A stretch of 15,153 nt of DNA from Clostridia bacterium (GTDB taxonomy: Bacteria; Bacillota; Clostridia; Oscillospirales; CAG-272): positions 1-15,153 of the forward strand of contig JAFQAM010000097.1 in NCBI GenBank assembly GCA_017416885.1, read 5' to 3'. A program made the translations under genes and the position numbers. The notes under the pieces are model-generated. The model ran no database searches and had not been told where the DNA came from. It was given only the letters and a program-made list of their open reading frames with translations. Positions 6,158 to 12,908 of this stretch are shown here, in pieces; within the stretch, counting starts at the first letter, position 1, and the number at the start of each line of letters is the position of its first letter.

Positions 6158-6589
6158 CTAATCAATGCCAACAATTTTTATTCTGTTACTTGAAATACCG
6201 AGATAAGCACCGATTAACTCAGTTACCTTTATTTTTATATCGTCTCTTTCACCTCCTGTGCAGGCTATGGCTACACCTCTTACTGTCGGATAGATTTCTG
6301 TTACAGAAATTGGCTTTCCGTCGCTTGTTAAAATGTAGTCAAGACCGCTTGAGCTTTGCGCATAAACGCTTTCATTTGATGTATCTAAGGTAAGAATAAC
6401 CTTTGCTTCATTTATTCCGTCAACATTTTTCAAAAAGTCCTCAATTTTATCTTCTAATGCTTCCGTATATAAGGTTGGCAGAGAATCATCCTTCTTTTTG
6501 GAAAAATCAAATGAGCTTAAAAGTATTAATGCTATACCGATAATGACTAATGAGGATATAATTATTTTATTTTTGTACTTTTTAAACAT
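6158..6589 (-). CDS. spoIIIAG: Stage III sporulation protein AG (SpoIIIAG)
   Basis: This 143-residue protein has one N-terminal membrane helix (KIIISSLVIIGIALILLSSF, residues about 8-27). A periplasm-facing ring domain follows: EDFLKNVDGINEAKVILTLD, then YPTVRGVAIACTGGERD and TELIGAYLGISSNRIKIVG. The VRGV block and the C-terminal helix-strand are the conserved core of the SpoIIIAG family, which forms the large ring of the channel through the engulfing membrane. It is clearly shorter than Bacillus SpoIIIAG (about 229), mostly by lacking the long variable insertions between the beta-strands. Its ATG follows the spoIIIAF stop by two bases. The sequence just upstream has no good SD. A perfect GGAGGTGAT lies 23 bases upstream within spoIIIAF, too far for ordinary use, so translational coupling is likely. 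Confidence 0.92.
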   Translation of the reverse strand: MFKKYKNKIIISSLVIIGIALILLSSFDFSKKKDDSLPTLYTEALEDKIEDFLKNVDGINEAKVILTLDTSNESVYAQSSSGLDYILTSDGKPISVTEIYPTVRGVAIACTGGERDDIKIKVTELIGAYLGISSNRIKIVGID

Positions 6590-6591
6590 AG

Positions 6592-7056
6592 CTACCGTCT
6601 TGTAACGGAAATATCACCTCCTACTATATTTTTTAAATAATCCTTAACAGAATCCACATCTGACCAAGAGGCTTTTCCTGTTAAAATGATTTTAATTTTA
6701 GTAATTTTAATAGCCTCGATATTTGTTGTATCAGTTTCAATATCAACTATAATTTCCTTTTCATCAAATCCGTATTTTTCAATTAGCGTATTTTTAATAC
6801 CTTTTTTTACTGCATCTATGCCTGTATTAACTATAATCTCGTTTGTTCCGTTTAATGCTTCATCATCTGTAATTCTATCAAAAAAAGATGCTATGTTATA
6901 TTTTAGATTTGAAGCACTACCTATAACCTCAGTAAGAGGAGACAACATGCAAATAACCATTATTAAGCATAAAAAGTAGCTTATATATTTTTTTAGACTT
7001 CCAAAGTTATCTACAAATGAATTAATTATTCCACCAACTAAGGATATGACAAGCAA
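6592..7056 (-). CDS. spoIIIAF: Stage III sporulation protein AF (SpoIIIAF); true start uncertain
   Basis: As delimited from TTG at 7056, the protein has 154 residues: two N-terminal hydrophobic segments (LVISLVGGIINSFV and YISYFLCLIMVICMLSPL), then a soluble domain ending in a strand-helix region. The order of genes and the Leu-Ser-Pro after the second helix fit SpoIIIAF, a membrane component of the SpoIIIA complex. The start is a problem. The conserved N-terminal helix appears to begin earlier: in-frame codons upstream read I-K-G-Y-I-Y-T before the TTG. No ATG or GTG exists between the upstream in-frame TAA (7101-7099) and 7056. An ATA at 7077-7075, six bases after GGTGGTGG, is where an ATG would be expected. 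Either ATA or TTG initiates, or the start codon has been lost. It is shorter than Bacillus SpoIIIAF (about 206). Confidence 0.82.
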   Translation of the reverse strand: MLVISLVGGIINSFVDNFGSLKKYISYFLCLIMVICMLSPLTEVIGSASNLKYNIASFFDRITDDEALNGTNEIIVNTGIDAVKKGIKNTLIEKYGFDEKEIIVDIETDTTNIEAIKITKIKIILTGKASWSDVDSVKDYLKNIVGGDISVTRR

Positions 7057-7078
7057 TGTGTATATATAGCCTTTTATT

Positions 7079-7138
7079 TTAAACCACCACCGTTGTTTTT
7101 ATCATTATGGTTAAAGCAAATATAAAAAGTATGCAGGT
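7079..7138 (-). other. In-frame continuation of spoIIIAE beyond its TGA
   Basis: Directly after the spoIIIAE TGA (7141-7139) the same frame stays open for 19 codons to TAA at 7081-7079. The codons spell a hydrophobic segment, TCILFIFALTIMIKTTVVV. This resembles the last membrane helix of SpoIIIAE proteins and brings the total to about 382 codons, close to the family length of about 399. It looks like the original C-terminus, now cut off by a stop codon. The end of this segment abuts the probable spoIIIAF start. Confidence 0.65.
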
Positions 7139-8227
7139 TCATAAAACAAGCGCAAGCATAAATCCGCATACAGAAGAGGCTTCCTCAATTACGGTACACT
7201 CATTATCACATTTTAAGCATTTTGCAATAGCTCCCGAAATATTAAAAAGCAATCTATGTAATAATAGTGAAATAATAGCAGGAAGCATAATTAGAGCAAC
7301 AATAATTATGGCAATTACCCCGCAGGAATTTTTTATTAAAGCAATACTTGATGTTACAGTCCTTAATGCATCATTTACCGTTGAGCCAACTATGGGGATA
7401 AAGCTACTGATTGCAAATTTTGCCGTTTTAATTGAAATACTGTCAGTTGACTGTGAAAGGATGCTTTTACACGATAAAACAAACATAAAAATAGACATCA
7501 CAAACACAGTTACACCTGTAAATGTGTTTTTCAAAAGCTTTGATATACCGCTTAAATCAAAACATCCCCCAAGTGATTTAATAATTGAAAAGCATATGCA
7601 AATGCTAATTATTGGCATCATAAAATAAATAAGAAAATTTTCAATAACCGAAATGAACAAAACGAAAGAAGCGCTTGCTATACCACCGCTTGTAACATTT
7701 CCTGTTAGAATATACAATGAAGCCATTAAGGGAGAGAAGCATTCCATGGCTTTGCATAAGCCTGTTAAATAGCTGCTTGTATTTTCCGTAATGCTTGTAC
7801 ATAAATTAAATACAGTAATTGATACGCAAATAGCAGAAGCAATATTGAATGAATTTTTGATTGAATTTGATTTAAATGAGCTACTTAAGGTGTTAAAAAT
7901 TGATGAAATAATTAAAATAACCGTCAACATACAAAAGCTTTTTAAAGCATCACCTAATCCAATGAATAAATAGTTAATTACTAAATCTAAAATGCCCTTT
8001 TCATTAAATTCATTACCTAAAAGCTGAGAAAAGTTGCCACTCCAAATATCATTTGGTAAAAAATCTAATATTTCAGATGGCAGATTGTTTTTAAAATAAT
8101 CAAGTTCAGTGCTAATTTCATCTATGATTTTATCGCTCGGCTCTGCTGCAAGACAATTTAAAGCCAATATTAAAGCTAAAGCTATAAAAAATGAGGTGAA
8201 TTTGATTATTCTATTAAGCCTTGACAT
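7139..8227 (-). CDS. spoIIIAE: Stage III sporulation protein AE (SpoIIIAE), apparently truncated at the C-terminus
   Basis: This 362-residue polytopic membrane protein has an N-terminal signal-like segment (FTSFFIALALILALNCLAA). A soluble region follows, with LPSEILDFLPNDIWSG, then about eight hydrophobic segments from residue 85 onward. Conserved family features include SSIFNTLSSSFKSNSI and FSPLMASLYILTGNVTSGG, plus IPIVGSTVNDALRTV near residues 270-285. SpoIIIAE is a permease-like component of the SpoIIIA-SpoIIQ channel needed for sigma-G activity in the forespore. The ATG lies inside the end of spoIIIAD (22-bp overlap) behind an AAGGAG SD. The reading frame ends with TGA in the middle of the last hydrophobic segment, although the frame continues coherently for 19 more codons. 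That suggests a premature stop. Loss of one helix could impair function. The identity is firm; the functional state is uncertain. Confidence 0.92.
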   Translation of the reverse strand: MSRLNRIIKFTSFFIALALILALNCLAAEPSDKIIDEISTELDYFKNNLPSEILDFLPNDIWSGNFSQLLGNEFNEKGILDLVINYLFIGLGDALKSFCMLTVILIISSIFNTLSSSFKSNSIKNSFNIASAICVSITVFNLCTSITENTSSYLTGLCKAMECFSPLMASLYILTGNVTSGGIASASFVLFISVIENFLIYFMMPIISICICFSIIKSLGGCFDLSGISKLLKNTFTGVTVFVMSIFMFVLSCKSILSQSTDSISIKTAKFAISSFIPIVGSTVNDALRTVTSSIALIKNSCGVIAIIIVALIMLPAIISLLLHRLLFNISGAIAKCLKCDNECTVIEEASSVCGFMLALVL

Positions 8228-8589
8228 ATTTTAAATAGCTCCTTGATTAACGGAAGAGTTAAAATCAAAATTTCTGTTCTTGCGAACAGAGATACCTTGG
8301 ATGCAATGCTGTTTTCGCCTGCATCTACGCAAATATCGGTTGTTAATTCTGTAATAATGGCAATACCGAGTATTTTAATCAGCGATGGTAAATATGCATA
8401 TATTTTTGTCCCTTTGGTTATTTCATCAATATATTCAAGTATCGGCGCAAATAACGCAATTGAAAGAACTGATACAAGCAATGTAATACCAATTCTTATA
8501 AACAGAGAATACTCGCTTTTTATTCCTTTAAATACCGATAAAATCACAATGCAACAAAGCACGATACCGCAAAGCTTTAAATCGTTCAT
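8206..8589 (-). CDS. spoIIIAD: Stage III sporulation protein AD (SpoIIIAD)
   Basis: This 127-residue integral membrane protein has three to four hydrophobic segments: CGIVLCCIVILSVF, IGITLLVSVLSIALFAPIL, SLIKILGIAIITELTTDICV and ILILTLPLIKELF. The motif ELTTDICVDAGENSIASKV, with the Gly-Glu-x-Ser-x-Ala core, is characteristic of the SpoIIIAC/AD family. Length is close to Bacillus SpoIIIAD (about 133). It overlaps spoIIIAC by four bases (ATGA) and spoIIIAE by 22, indicating tight translational coupling. It is thought to act in the membrane part of the SpoIIIA channel with SpoIIIAC and SpoIIIAE. Nothing looks broken. Confidence 0.94.
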   Translation of the reverse strand: MNDLKLCGIVLCCIVILSVFKGIKSEYSLFIRIGITLLVSVLSIALFAPILEYIDEITKGTKIYAYLPSLIKILGIAIITELTTDICVDAGENSIASKVSLFARTEILILTLPLIKELFKICQGLIE

Positions 8590-8786
8590 ATTTTAAATCC
8601 AAATATTCTTGAAAGAGTAGAGAAAAGACCTTCAAGCTCTGAAATGATTAAAACCATTACAATAATAATTCCTGCTATTGAGAGCATAGTTGATTGCTCA
8701 TCTCGTCCGCTTTTAGAAAGCACCTGACAGGAAACTGAAATTAAAAGTCCGATTCCTGTTATTTTTAAAATTAAAGAAATATCCAT
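8586..8786 (-). CDS. spoIIIAC: Stage III sporulation protein AC (SpoIIIAC)
   Basis: This 66-residue membrane protein has two hydrophobic helices, LILKITGIGLLISVSCQVL and MLSIAGIIIVMVLIISEL, joined by a short polar loop (SKSGRDEQST). The length and the Ile-x-Gly-x-Gly start of helix one match SpoIIIAC (about 68 in Bacillus). It ends with TGA overlapping the spoIIIAD start in ATGA, which shows that TGA acts as a stop in this genome. It begins seven bases after the spoIIIAB stop, with AGGTGA as SD. It belongs to the spoIIIA operon and would sit in the mother-cell membrane. Confidence 0.94.
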   Translation of the reverse strand: MDISLILKITGIGLLISVSCQVLSKSGRDEQSTMLSIAGIIIVMVLIISELEGLFSTLSRIFGFKI

Positions 8787-8793
8787 TTTTCAC

Positions 8794-9240
8794 CTAAACA
8801 AGCAGTATAACGCATCCCACTCCCATAAATAGTGATAGAGAACGAAACACCTTTGCTTTTTTTGTAAATTCTGTTTTCATTTTATCAAGTGCGGTATCAA
8901 GAGATTTAATAGTATAATCGCACAATGATAATTGTTCCTTTTTATATCCTTTGCCTATGTTAGAAAAGAAATTATTTATATCATTTTTTATATTCGCATC
9001 AAAATTTAAGCTGTCATCAAATTTATTATCAAAAAAAGAAATCAAAGCTTCATTTTCAGTATAATAATCATCTAATATATCGTCAATTGAAAGAGAATAG
9101 TATTCAATTTTACTTTTAATAAAATTAATAAGGTCAATTAGCTCAGTGGCAAGCTTAATGTTGCTTTTTAATGATTTTTCATAAAAATATGATGCTATAA
9201 TAGATGCTAAAACTATTAAAAAACTACCAATGATTTTCAT
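8794..9240 (-). CDS. spoIIIAB: Stage III sporulation protein AB (SpoIIIAB)
   Basis: The 148 residues comprise an N-terminal membrane segment (GSFLIVLASIIASYFYEKS), a mostly helical cytosolic region and a C-terminal hydrophobic end (FRSLSLFMGVGCVILLV). Bookend membrane helices around a helical domain resembling type II secretion GspF are typical of SpoIIIAB (about 171 in Bacillus). Family hallmarks here are the L-x-x-L-I-x-x-I-K-S-x-I-E-Y-Y region (residues 35-49) and LSLCDYTIKSLDTAL late in the protein. It is thought to be the platform on which the SpoIIIAA ATPase works. The ATG follows the spoIIIAA stop by two bases, and no clear SD is seen, so translation is probably coupled to spoIIIAA. 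Sequence identity is low, but position and architecture agree. Confidence 0.92.
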   Translation of the reverse strand: MKIIGSFLIVLASIIASYFYEKSLKSNIKLATELIDLINFIKSKIEYYSLSIDDILDDYYTENEALISFFDNKFDDSLNFDANIKNDINNFFSNIGKGYKKEQLSLCDYTIKSLDTALDKMKTEFTKKAKVFRSLSLFMGVGCVILLV

Positions 9241-9242
9241 AT

Positions 9243-10145
9243 TTAAAGCTTGTCTAAGGTGAACTGATATTTTGATTCACCTTCATTTCTTTTTACACCG
9301 ATGGCATAATCAAAAACACGATTATCAAATATATCCTTAAATGAACTTTTTAATAGAAGCTCATTAATGCTGTTTGCGTGCGTTGTGGCGATTAATTTCA
9401 CGCCTGCGTTTGCTGATAAAAGCACATCATAAGCTTCATTTTTTGATGAAATCTCATCGCAAATTATAATTTCCGGAGTCATACTTTTTGTAGCCAATTC
9501 GATTCCCAAGCCCTTTGGATAACCTACAAAAAAATCACCGTTTTTTTGACAATTTATAAACGGAGTCATTTCCTCTCTTGTATCAATTACGCTAAATCTT
9601 TTATCGGTTTCATTTATTAGCTTGTAAATTAAATCCTTTAAAATAGTTGTTTTACCTACACCGGGAGATGAATAGAGTAAAACAGATATATTAAAATGAT
9701 TTTCCTTTAATACCTTAAATAAGTATTCTGACGCATTATATATGTGCTTTGGAATTCTAATATTAATTGATGAAATATCATATATTCCACAAATTTCACC
9801 GTTTTCAAAATTTGCTTTTCCGCAAACTCCTGCGCGAATACCTTTTCCTATGGAAATATAACCTTGCTTTATGGTGCTAATATGTGCATAAAGCGAATTG
9901 TTACATAGCTTTTCAAAAATTTCATTTATATCATTTTCATTAATGTAAATATCAGTTTTAATATTTTTAAAATCTGCAATCAATATGATATTTGAATTTT
10001 TATGTAGCCTTATTTCATTTATAGCTTTATATGGATTGCTTTCAATAAATTCTAAAATTCTATTTTTGATATCTAAAGTAAGCTTATCCAAGCAGAAAGC
10101 TAAAGCGTCGTCAGTTTTTTCTGTGTATTTGATATCACACTTCAT
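9243..10145 (-). CDS. spoIIIAA: Stage III sporulation protein AA (SpoIIIAA), secretion-type ATPase
   Basis: This 300-residue cytosolic ATPase matches the Bacillus length (about 307). The N-terminal domain carries NEIRLHKNSNIIL and IGKGIRAGVCGKA (residues about 99-111), both conserved in SpoIIIAA. The C-terminal P-loop domain has Walker A SSPGVGKTT (159-167), the IDTREEM motif, Walker B IIICDEI (226-232), and the sensor segment GVKLIATTHANS (248-259), as in GspE/VirB11-type ATPases. SpoIIIAA is proposed to power transport or assembly of the SpoIIIA channel from the mother-cell side. It is the first gene of the operon, with an AAGGAG SD; in Bacillus this operon is sigma-E driven. A weak sigma-E-like -10 (AATACTCT, 10183-10176) is present, but no clear -35. 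A terminator separates it from the gene upstream. Confidence 0.96.
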   Translation of the reverse strand: MKCDIKYTEKTDDALAFCLDKLTLDIKNRILEFIESNPYKAINEIRLHKNSNIILIADFKNIKTDIYINENDINEIFEKLCNNSLYAHISTIKQGYISIGKGIRAGVCGKANFENGEICGIYDISSINIRIPKHIYNASEYLFKVLKENHFNISVLLYSSPGVGKTTILKDLIYKLINETDKRFSVIDTREEMTPFINCQKNGDFFVGYPKGLGIELATKSMTPEIIICDEISSKNEAYDVLLSANAGVKLIATTHANSINELLLKSSFKDIFDNRVFDYAIGVKRNEGESKYQFTLDKL

Positions 10146-10194
10146 TTTTCCTTCTCCTTAACTTGTCCTTACTAAAGAGTATTCATTTAGTTTT

Positions 10195-10229
10195 CAAAAA
10201 AGAACAAAAGCAAGGAAAATTCCTTGCTT
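10195..10229 (-). terminator. Terminator after the DUF4830-like gene
   Basis: On the minus strand, AAGCAAGGAA pairs with TTCCTTGCTT (10229-10220 with 10217-10208), followed by a T-rich tract containing six Ts in a row. It isolates the spoIIIA operon from the upstream gene. Confidence 0.8.
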
Positions 10230-10230
10230 A

Positions 10231-10728
10231 TCATTCATTTGTTTGATTTTTTGAAAGTGTTTGAATGAATCCCCTTGAATCAGCAGAACAGATGTCCCCT
10301 GCGATTACTCTGTCTCGATATACAATAATATTGGCGTAAACTGTGCCCTCATAGTCGGGATAATTTGTTACCTTATATGTATATCTTTTTGCGGTTTTTC
10401 TTTGATATTTGGTTAAATCAAGGCCTTGTTGCTTTTGTATTTCATTGTATGTTGTCATAACCTTGTCAAATTCCTTTGGAATAGTAATGTCGCATTCCTC
10501 AATCGGATTTTCATCTACCGTCCATCCGTATTGATCTAAAAATTTAATTCCGTCATCAGCATTTTTGACATTATCAAATGATATGCTTTCATTCATTGCC
10601 GCTATTTCCTTTGTTGTAGCCTCTGAGTAAGTTGGAACCAAAAATATTAATGCCACAAGAGTTAATATGGCAACCCCGATAATTCCAAAAAATTTTAAAG
10701 TCGTTGATTTTACTGAATATATAAACAT
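10231..10728 (-). CDS. Membrane-anchored DUF4830-like protein
   Basis: This 165-residue protein has one N-terminal membrane helix (FFGIIGVAILTLVALIFLVP, about residues 13-32) and an extracytoplasmic domain. Conserved-looking blocks are FLDQYGWTVDENP (63-75), a lysine-rich LTKYQRKTAKRYTYKVTNYP, and the C-terminal VYANIIVYRDRVIAGDICSA (130-149). The YPDYEGTVYAN...YRDRVIAGDICSAD pattern matches my recollection of DUF4830, a Clostridia family with no known role. The product is anchored in the membrane with its domain outside. It has its own promoter (extended -10) and terminator, and ends with tandem stops TGA TAA. It lies immediately upstream of spoIIIAA on the same strand. A link to sporulation is possible but not shown. 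Confidence 0.8.
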   Translation of the reverse strand: MFIYSVKSTTLKFFGIIGVAILTLVALIFLVPTYSEATTKEIAAMNESISFDNVKNADDGIKFLDQYGWTVDENPIEECDITIPKEFDKVMTTYNEIQKQQGLDLTKYQRKTAKRYTYKVTNYPDYEGTVYANIIVYRDRVIAGDICSADSRGFIQTLSKNQTNE

Positions 10729-10782
10729 AAATCTTCCTCTTTTCCTTTTGCTTTTACTACATTTTATTAAAGGAAGTGAGAT

Positions 10783-10791
10783 ATTATACCA
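10783..10791 (-). promoter_or_regulatory. Extended -10 promoter of the DUF4830-like gene
   Basis: On the minus strand TGGTATAAT is a perfect -10 with the extended TGn motif. No recognisable -35 lies 17 bp upstream, where the terminator stem of the ABC gene sits, which fits an extended -10 promoter. The leader to the ATG at 10728 is about 48 bases and contains the SD GAGGAAG. Confidence 0.6.
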
Positions 10792-10830
10792 AAAAAATAA
10801 AAGCTACGGCTGTCCGTAGCTTTTATTTTA
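10791..10830 (-). terminator. Terminator after the ABC transporter gene
   Basis: The stem AAAATAAAAGCTACGG (10794-10809) pairs with 10814-10829 around the loop CTGT, giving 16 perfect pairs. The seven As at 10791-10797 read as a T-run on the minus strand. It starts nine bases after the ABC stop codon. Confidence 0.9.
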
Positions 10831-10838
10831 GATTTTGA

Positions 10839-12773
10839 TTAGTTTTCCACATATCTCTTTGCTTGAGTGGTAAACAACTCATAATACGCGCCGTGCTTGT
10901 CCATAAGCTCTTTGTGCGAGCCTTCCTCAATCACTTTGCCGTATTCAAGCACAATGATTTTATCAGCTGTTGTAGCGCTTGATAAACGGTGAGAAACGAA
11001 AACAGATGTTTTTCCTTTTGTAAGCTTCTCAAATTGATTGAATATCTGTTGCTCTGCCATAGCATCTAATGAAGCTGTTGGCTCATCAAGAATCATAATA
11101 TCGGAATCAGAATAGAATGCTCTTGCAATGGAAAGCTTTTGCCATTGACCGATTGACAATTCAGTGCCGTCGTATTCAAATAGCTTAGTTAATGGTGTCT
11201 TGTAAGTATTAGGAAGCTTTTCGATGAAGTCGGAAGCACCGCTTTCCTTAGCCGCCTTTATAATTTCCTCATCAATAATGCCCTTGTCAATATCTCCAAA
11301 ATATATGTTTTCTTCAACAGTCATAGCATATTTGCCGAAATCCTGGAAAATTGTACCGTAAATTTCATAAAGCTTATTTAAATCGTAGCTTCTAATATCC
11401 TCGCCGTCAAGTAAAATTACTCCGCTTGTCGGATCGTATAAACGAGTCATAAGCTTTATAAGTGTTGTTTTACCCGCGCCATTTAATCCAACTAAAACGG
11501 TTGTTTCTCCGGGCTCCAAGGTAAAGCTTACATTATTTATTACTTGTCTTTCACTACCTGGATATGAAAAGCATACATCCTTGAACTCTATTTTATGTGC
11601 AATATGTCTCTCAACCGAAAGCGGTTCATCAACATTTGGCTTGATTTTTGGCTCGATTTTGTTAAATTCAATTAAATTATCAATAAAAAGCGTTCCTTGG
11701 TAAATAGTAGCAGTAGCTGTAACAACTGCAGATACACCACTAATTACTGATGTTAAAGCACCGGAATAGAAGGAGTAATTACCAATATCCATTTTTCCTT
11801 GAAAAACTTGATATGCAATAAATACAAACAAGCCTGCATTTACAGCTGCGTGAGCTATTGCAATTGCTATATGCCATGCATTTTCTCTTAAAATCAGCTT
11901 TTTTAAGCCTTTAAAATATTTTTTAAAGGTTTTCTTAAATTTATCTAAAATAGTATCTGAAAGATTGAAAATTCTGACTTCCTTTGCAATATCCTTATTA
12001 GTTAAAAGAACAGAGTAGTATTCCATCTGTCGTCTATCCTTGGAATGTCTTTTGGAATATAGGAAATTCTTTCTGCCGTAAATAAATTTAACTATTGCAG
12101 CAGGTAATGCAAAAACGATTATAATTAACGGCGCCCAAGGACTTAAAACAATAAGTGCAATTATAAATGAAATCATACTTATAAGGCTACTTATCATATT
12201 AAATGTAGCATTAAGGATTTGAACAGGACGGAATGTTGCCTCTCTTGTTGCGTTTTCTAATTTTTCATAGAATTCGGGCATATCAAACTGAGCAATATCC
12301 ATATCCTTGGACTTTGTTATAACCTTGGTTTTAATATGGTTTGCAACCTTTTCACCCGATATAGCAATAACCGTTGAATTTAATGAATTTAAAAGTGATA
12401 TTGCTATTGAATATACAAGCTGAAGTCCAATCCACAAAAACACATCTACCTCGCCTGATATTTTTTGTACCAATTCAGCAACAGGTAAAACATCCTTAAA
12501 ATCCATTGCTAATCTATAAGCATCTGCTATTGATTGGAGAAGCTGTGCTGTAACATATGCTCCTACAATAGGAAATACACCTGAGCATATGGTAACAAAC
12601 GCCATTGCAAATAAATAAAACGGATTTGTTTCCCAAACAAGCTTAAAAATAAAATAGTAACGGGAAAAGAAGCTACCTAATAGCTTTTTTATATATCTTG
12701 GCACCTCTTTTAATTTTTTAGGCTTTTCTATATTATCACTTGGAGCTTTTCTTAGTGGCGGCGGTCCGTACAT
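10839..12773 (-). CDS. ABC transporter, fused permease and ATPase (exporter type)
   Basis: A half-transporter of 644 residues. After a basic cytosolic N-terminus (about 1-45, starting MYGPPPLRK), a six-helix membrane domain spans about residues 50-365. The nucleotide-binding domain contains Walker A GLNGAGKTT (429-437), the Q-loop IFQDFG (Gln477), the signature LSIGQ (539-543, a variant of LSGGQ), Walker B IMILDEP (559-565), D-loop SLD and H-loop SHR (His595). It presumably dimerises to export a peptide, lipid or drug; the substrate is unknown. The long N-terminal extension and the LSIGQWQK signature resemble exporters of lantibiotic or peptide-modification type, but no precursor peptide or partner half-transporter is adjacent, so it may form a homodimer. 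It has its own promoter, an AAGGGGG SD and a strong terminator, making it monocistronic. It diverges from spoIIGA. Confidence 0.94.
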   Translation of the reverse strand: MYGPPPLRKAPSDNIEKPKKLKEVPRYIKKLLGSFFSRYYFIFKLVWETNPFYLFAMAFVTICSGVFPIVGAYVTAQLLQSIADAYRLAMDFKDVLPVAELVQKISGEVDVFLWIGLQLVYSIAISLLNSLNSTVIAISGEKVANHIKTKVITKSKDMDIAQFDMPEFYEKLENATREATFRPVQILNATFNMISSLISMISFIIALIVLSPWAPLIIIVFALPAAIVKFIYGRKNFLYSKRHSKDRRQMEYYSVLLTNKDIAKEVRIFNLSDTILDKFKKTFKKYFKGLKKLILRENAWHIAIAIAHAAVNAGLFVFIAYQVFQGKMDIGNYSFYSGALTSVISGVSAVVTATATIYQGTLFIDNLIEFNKIEPKIKPNVDEPLSVERHIAHKIEFKDVCFSYPGSERQVINNVSFTLEPGETTVLVGLNGAGKTTLIKLMTRLYDPTSGVILLDGEDIRSYDLNKLYEIYGTIFQDFGKYAMTVEENIYFGDIDKGIIDEEIIKAAKESGASDFIEKLPNTYKTPLTKLFEYDGTELSIGQWQKLSIARAFYSDSDIMILDEPTASLDAMAEQQIFNQFEKLTKGKTSVFVSHRLSSATTADKIIVLEYGKVIEEGSHKELMDKHGAYYELFTTQAKRYVEN

Positions 12774-12804
12774 AAAATCCCCCTTAAATTTTCATAATAT
12801 AATA

Positions 12805-12833
12805 ATTATAATACATTCTTTTGACAATTGCAA
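12805..12833 (-). promoter_or_regulatory. Sigma-A promoter of the ABC transporter gene
   Basis: On the minus strand, TTGCAA (12833-12828) and a perfect TATAAT (12810-12805) are 17 bp apart. The leader is about 25 bases, ending in the SD AAGGGGG and ATG 12773. Confidence 0.7.
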
Positions 12834-12857
12834 GAAATTTTTATATTCATTGCAAAT

Positions 12858-12891
12858 AACGACATTTTATTTAAATTTATGTAAGTATAAT
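12858..12891 (+). promoter_or_regulatory. Candidate spoIIG promoter with a possible Spo0A box
   Basis: A perfect TATAAT (12886-12891) lies just upstream of the spoIIGA SD. Its -35 position (12863-12868, CATTTT) is poor. It overlaps AACGACA (12858-12864), which on the other strand reads TGTCGTT, five of seven matches to the 0A box TGNCGAA. A weak -35 overlapped by a Spo0A box is how spoIIG is activated in Bacillus. The leader would be very short. This is suggestive only. Confidence 0.35.
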
Positions 12892-12908
12892 TATTTTGAG
12901 GTGATTAT

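Noticed and set aside
7139..7141. Genome-wide TGA recoding (for example to Trp) as the explanation of the spoIIIAE TGA
   Set aside because: Trp is encoded by TGG elsewhere (SigG, ABC transporter), no other gene here has an in-frame TGA, and TGA ends spoIIIAC and the DUF4830-like gene. Both of those have a TAA close behind, so this window alone cannot fully exclude readthrough.
7107..7628. 173-codon plus-strand open frame opposite spoIIIAE
   Set aside because: It lies antisense to a well supported membrane protein, has no SD and no recognisable domain, and AT-rich membrane genes often leave open antisense frames.
10176..10183. Sigma-E -10 box (AATACTCT) upstream of spoIIIAA
   Set aside because: Only six of eight positions match, and no -35 element lies at the right distance, so it is not listed as a promoter though sigma-E control is expected from biology.
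12821..12849. Plus-strand TTGACA as the -35 of spoIIGA
   Set aside because: No good -10 lies at 16-18 bp (TATTCA at best), and this sequence overlaps the ABC gene's promoter on the other strand.
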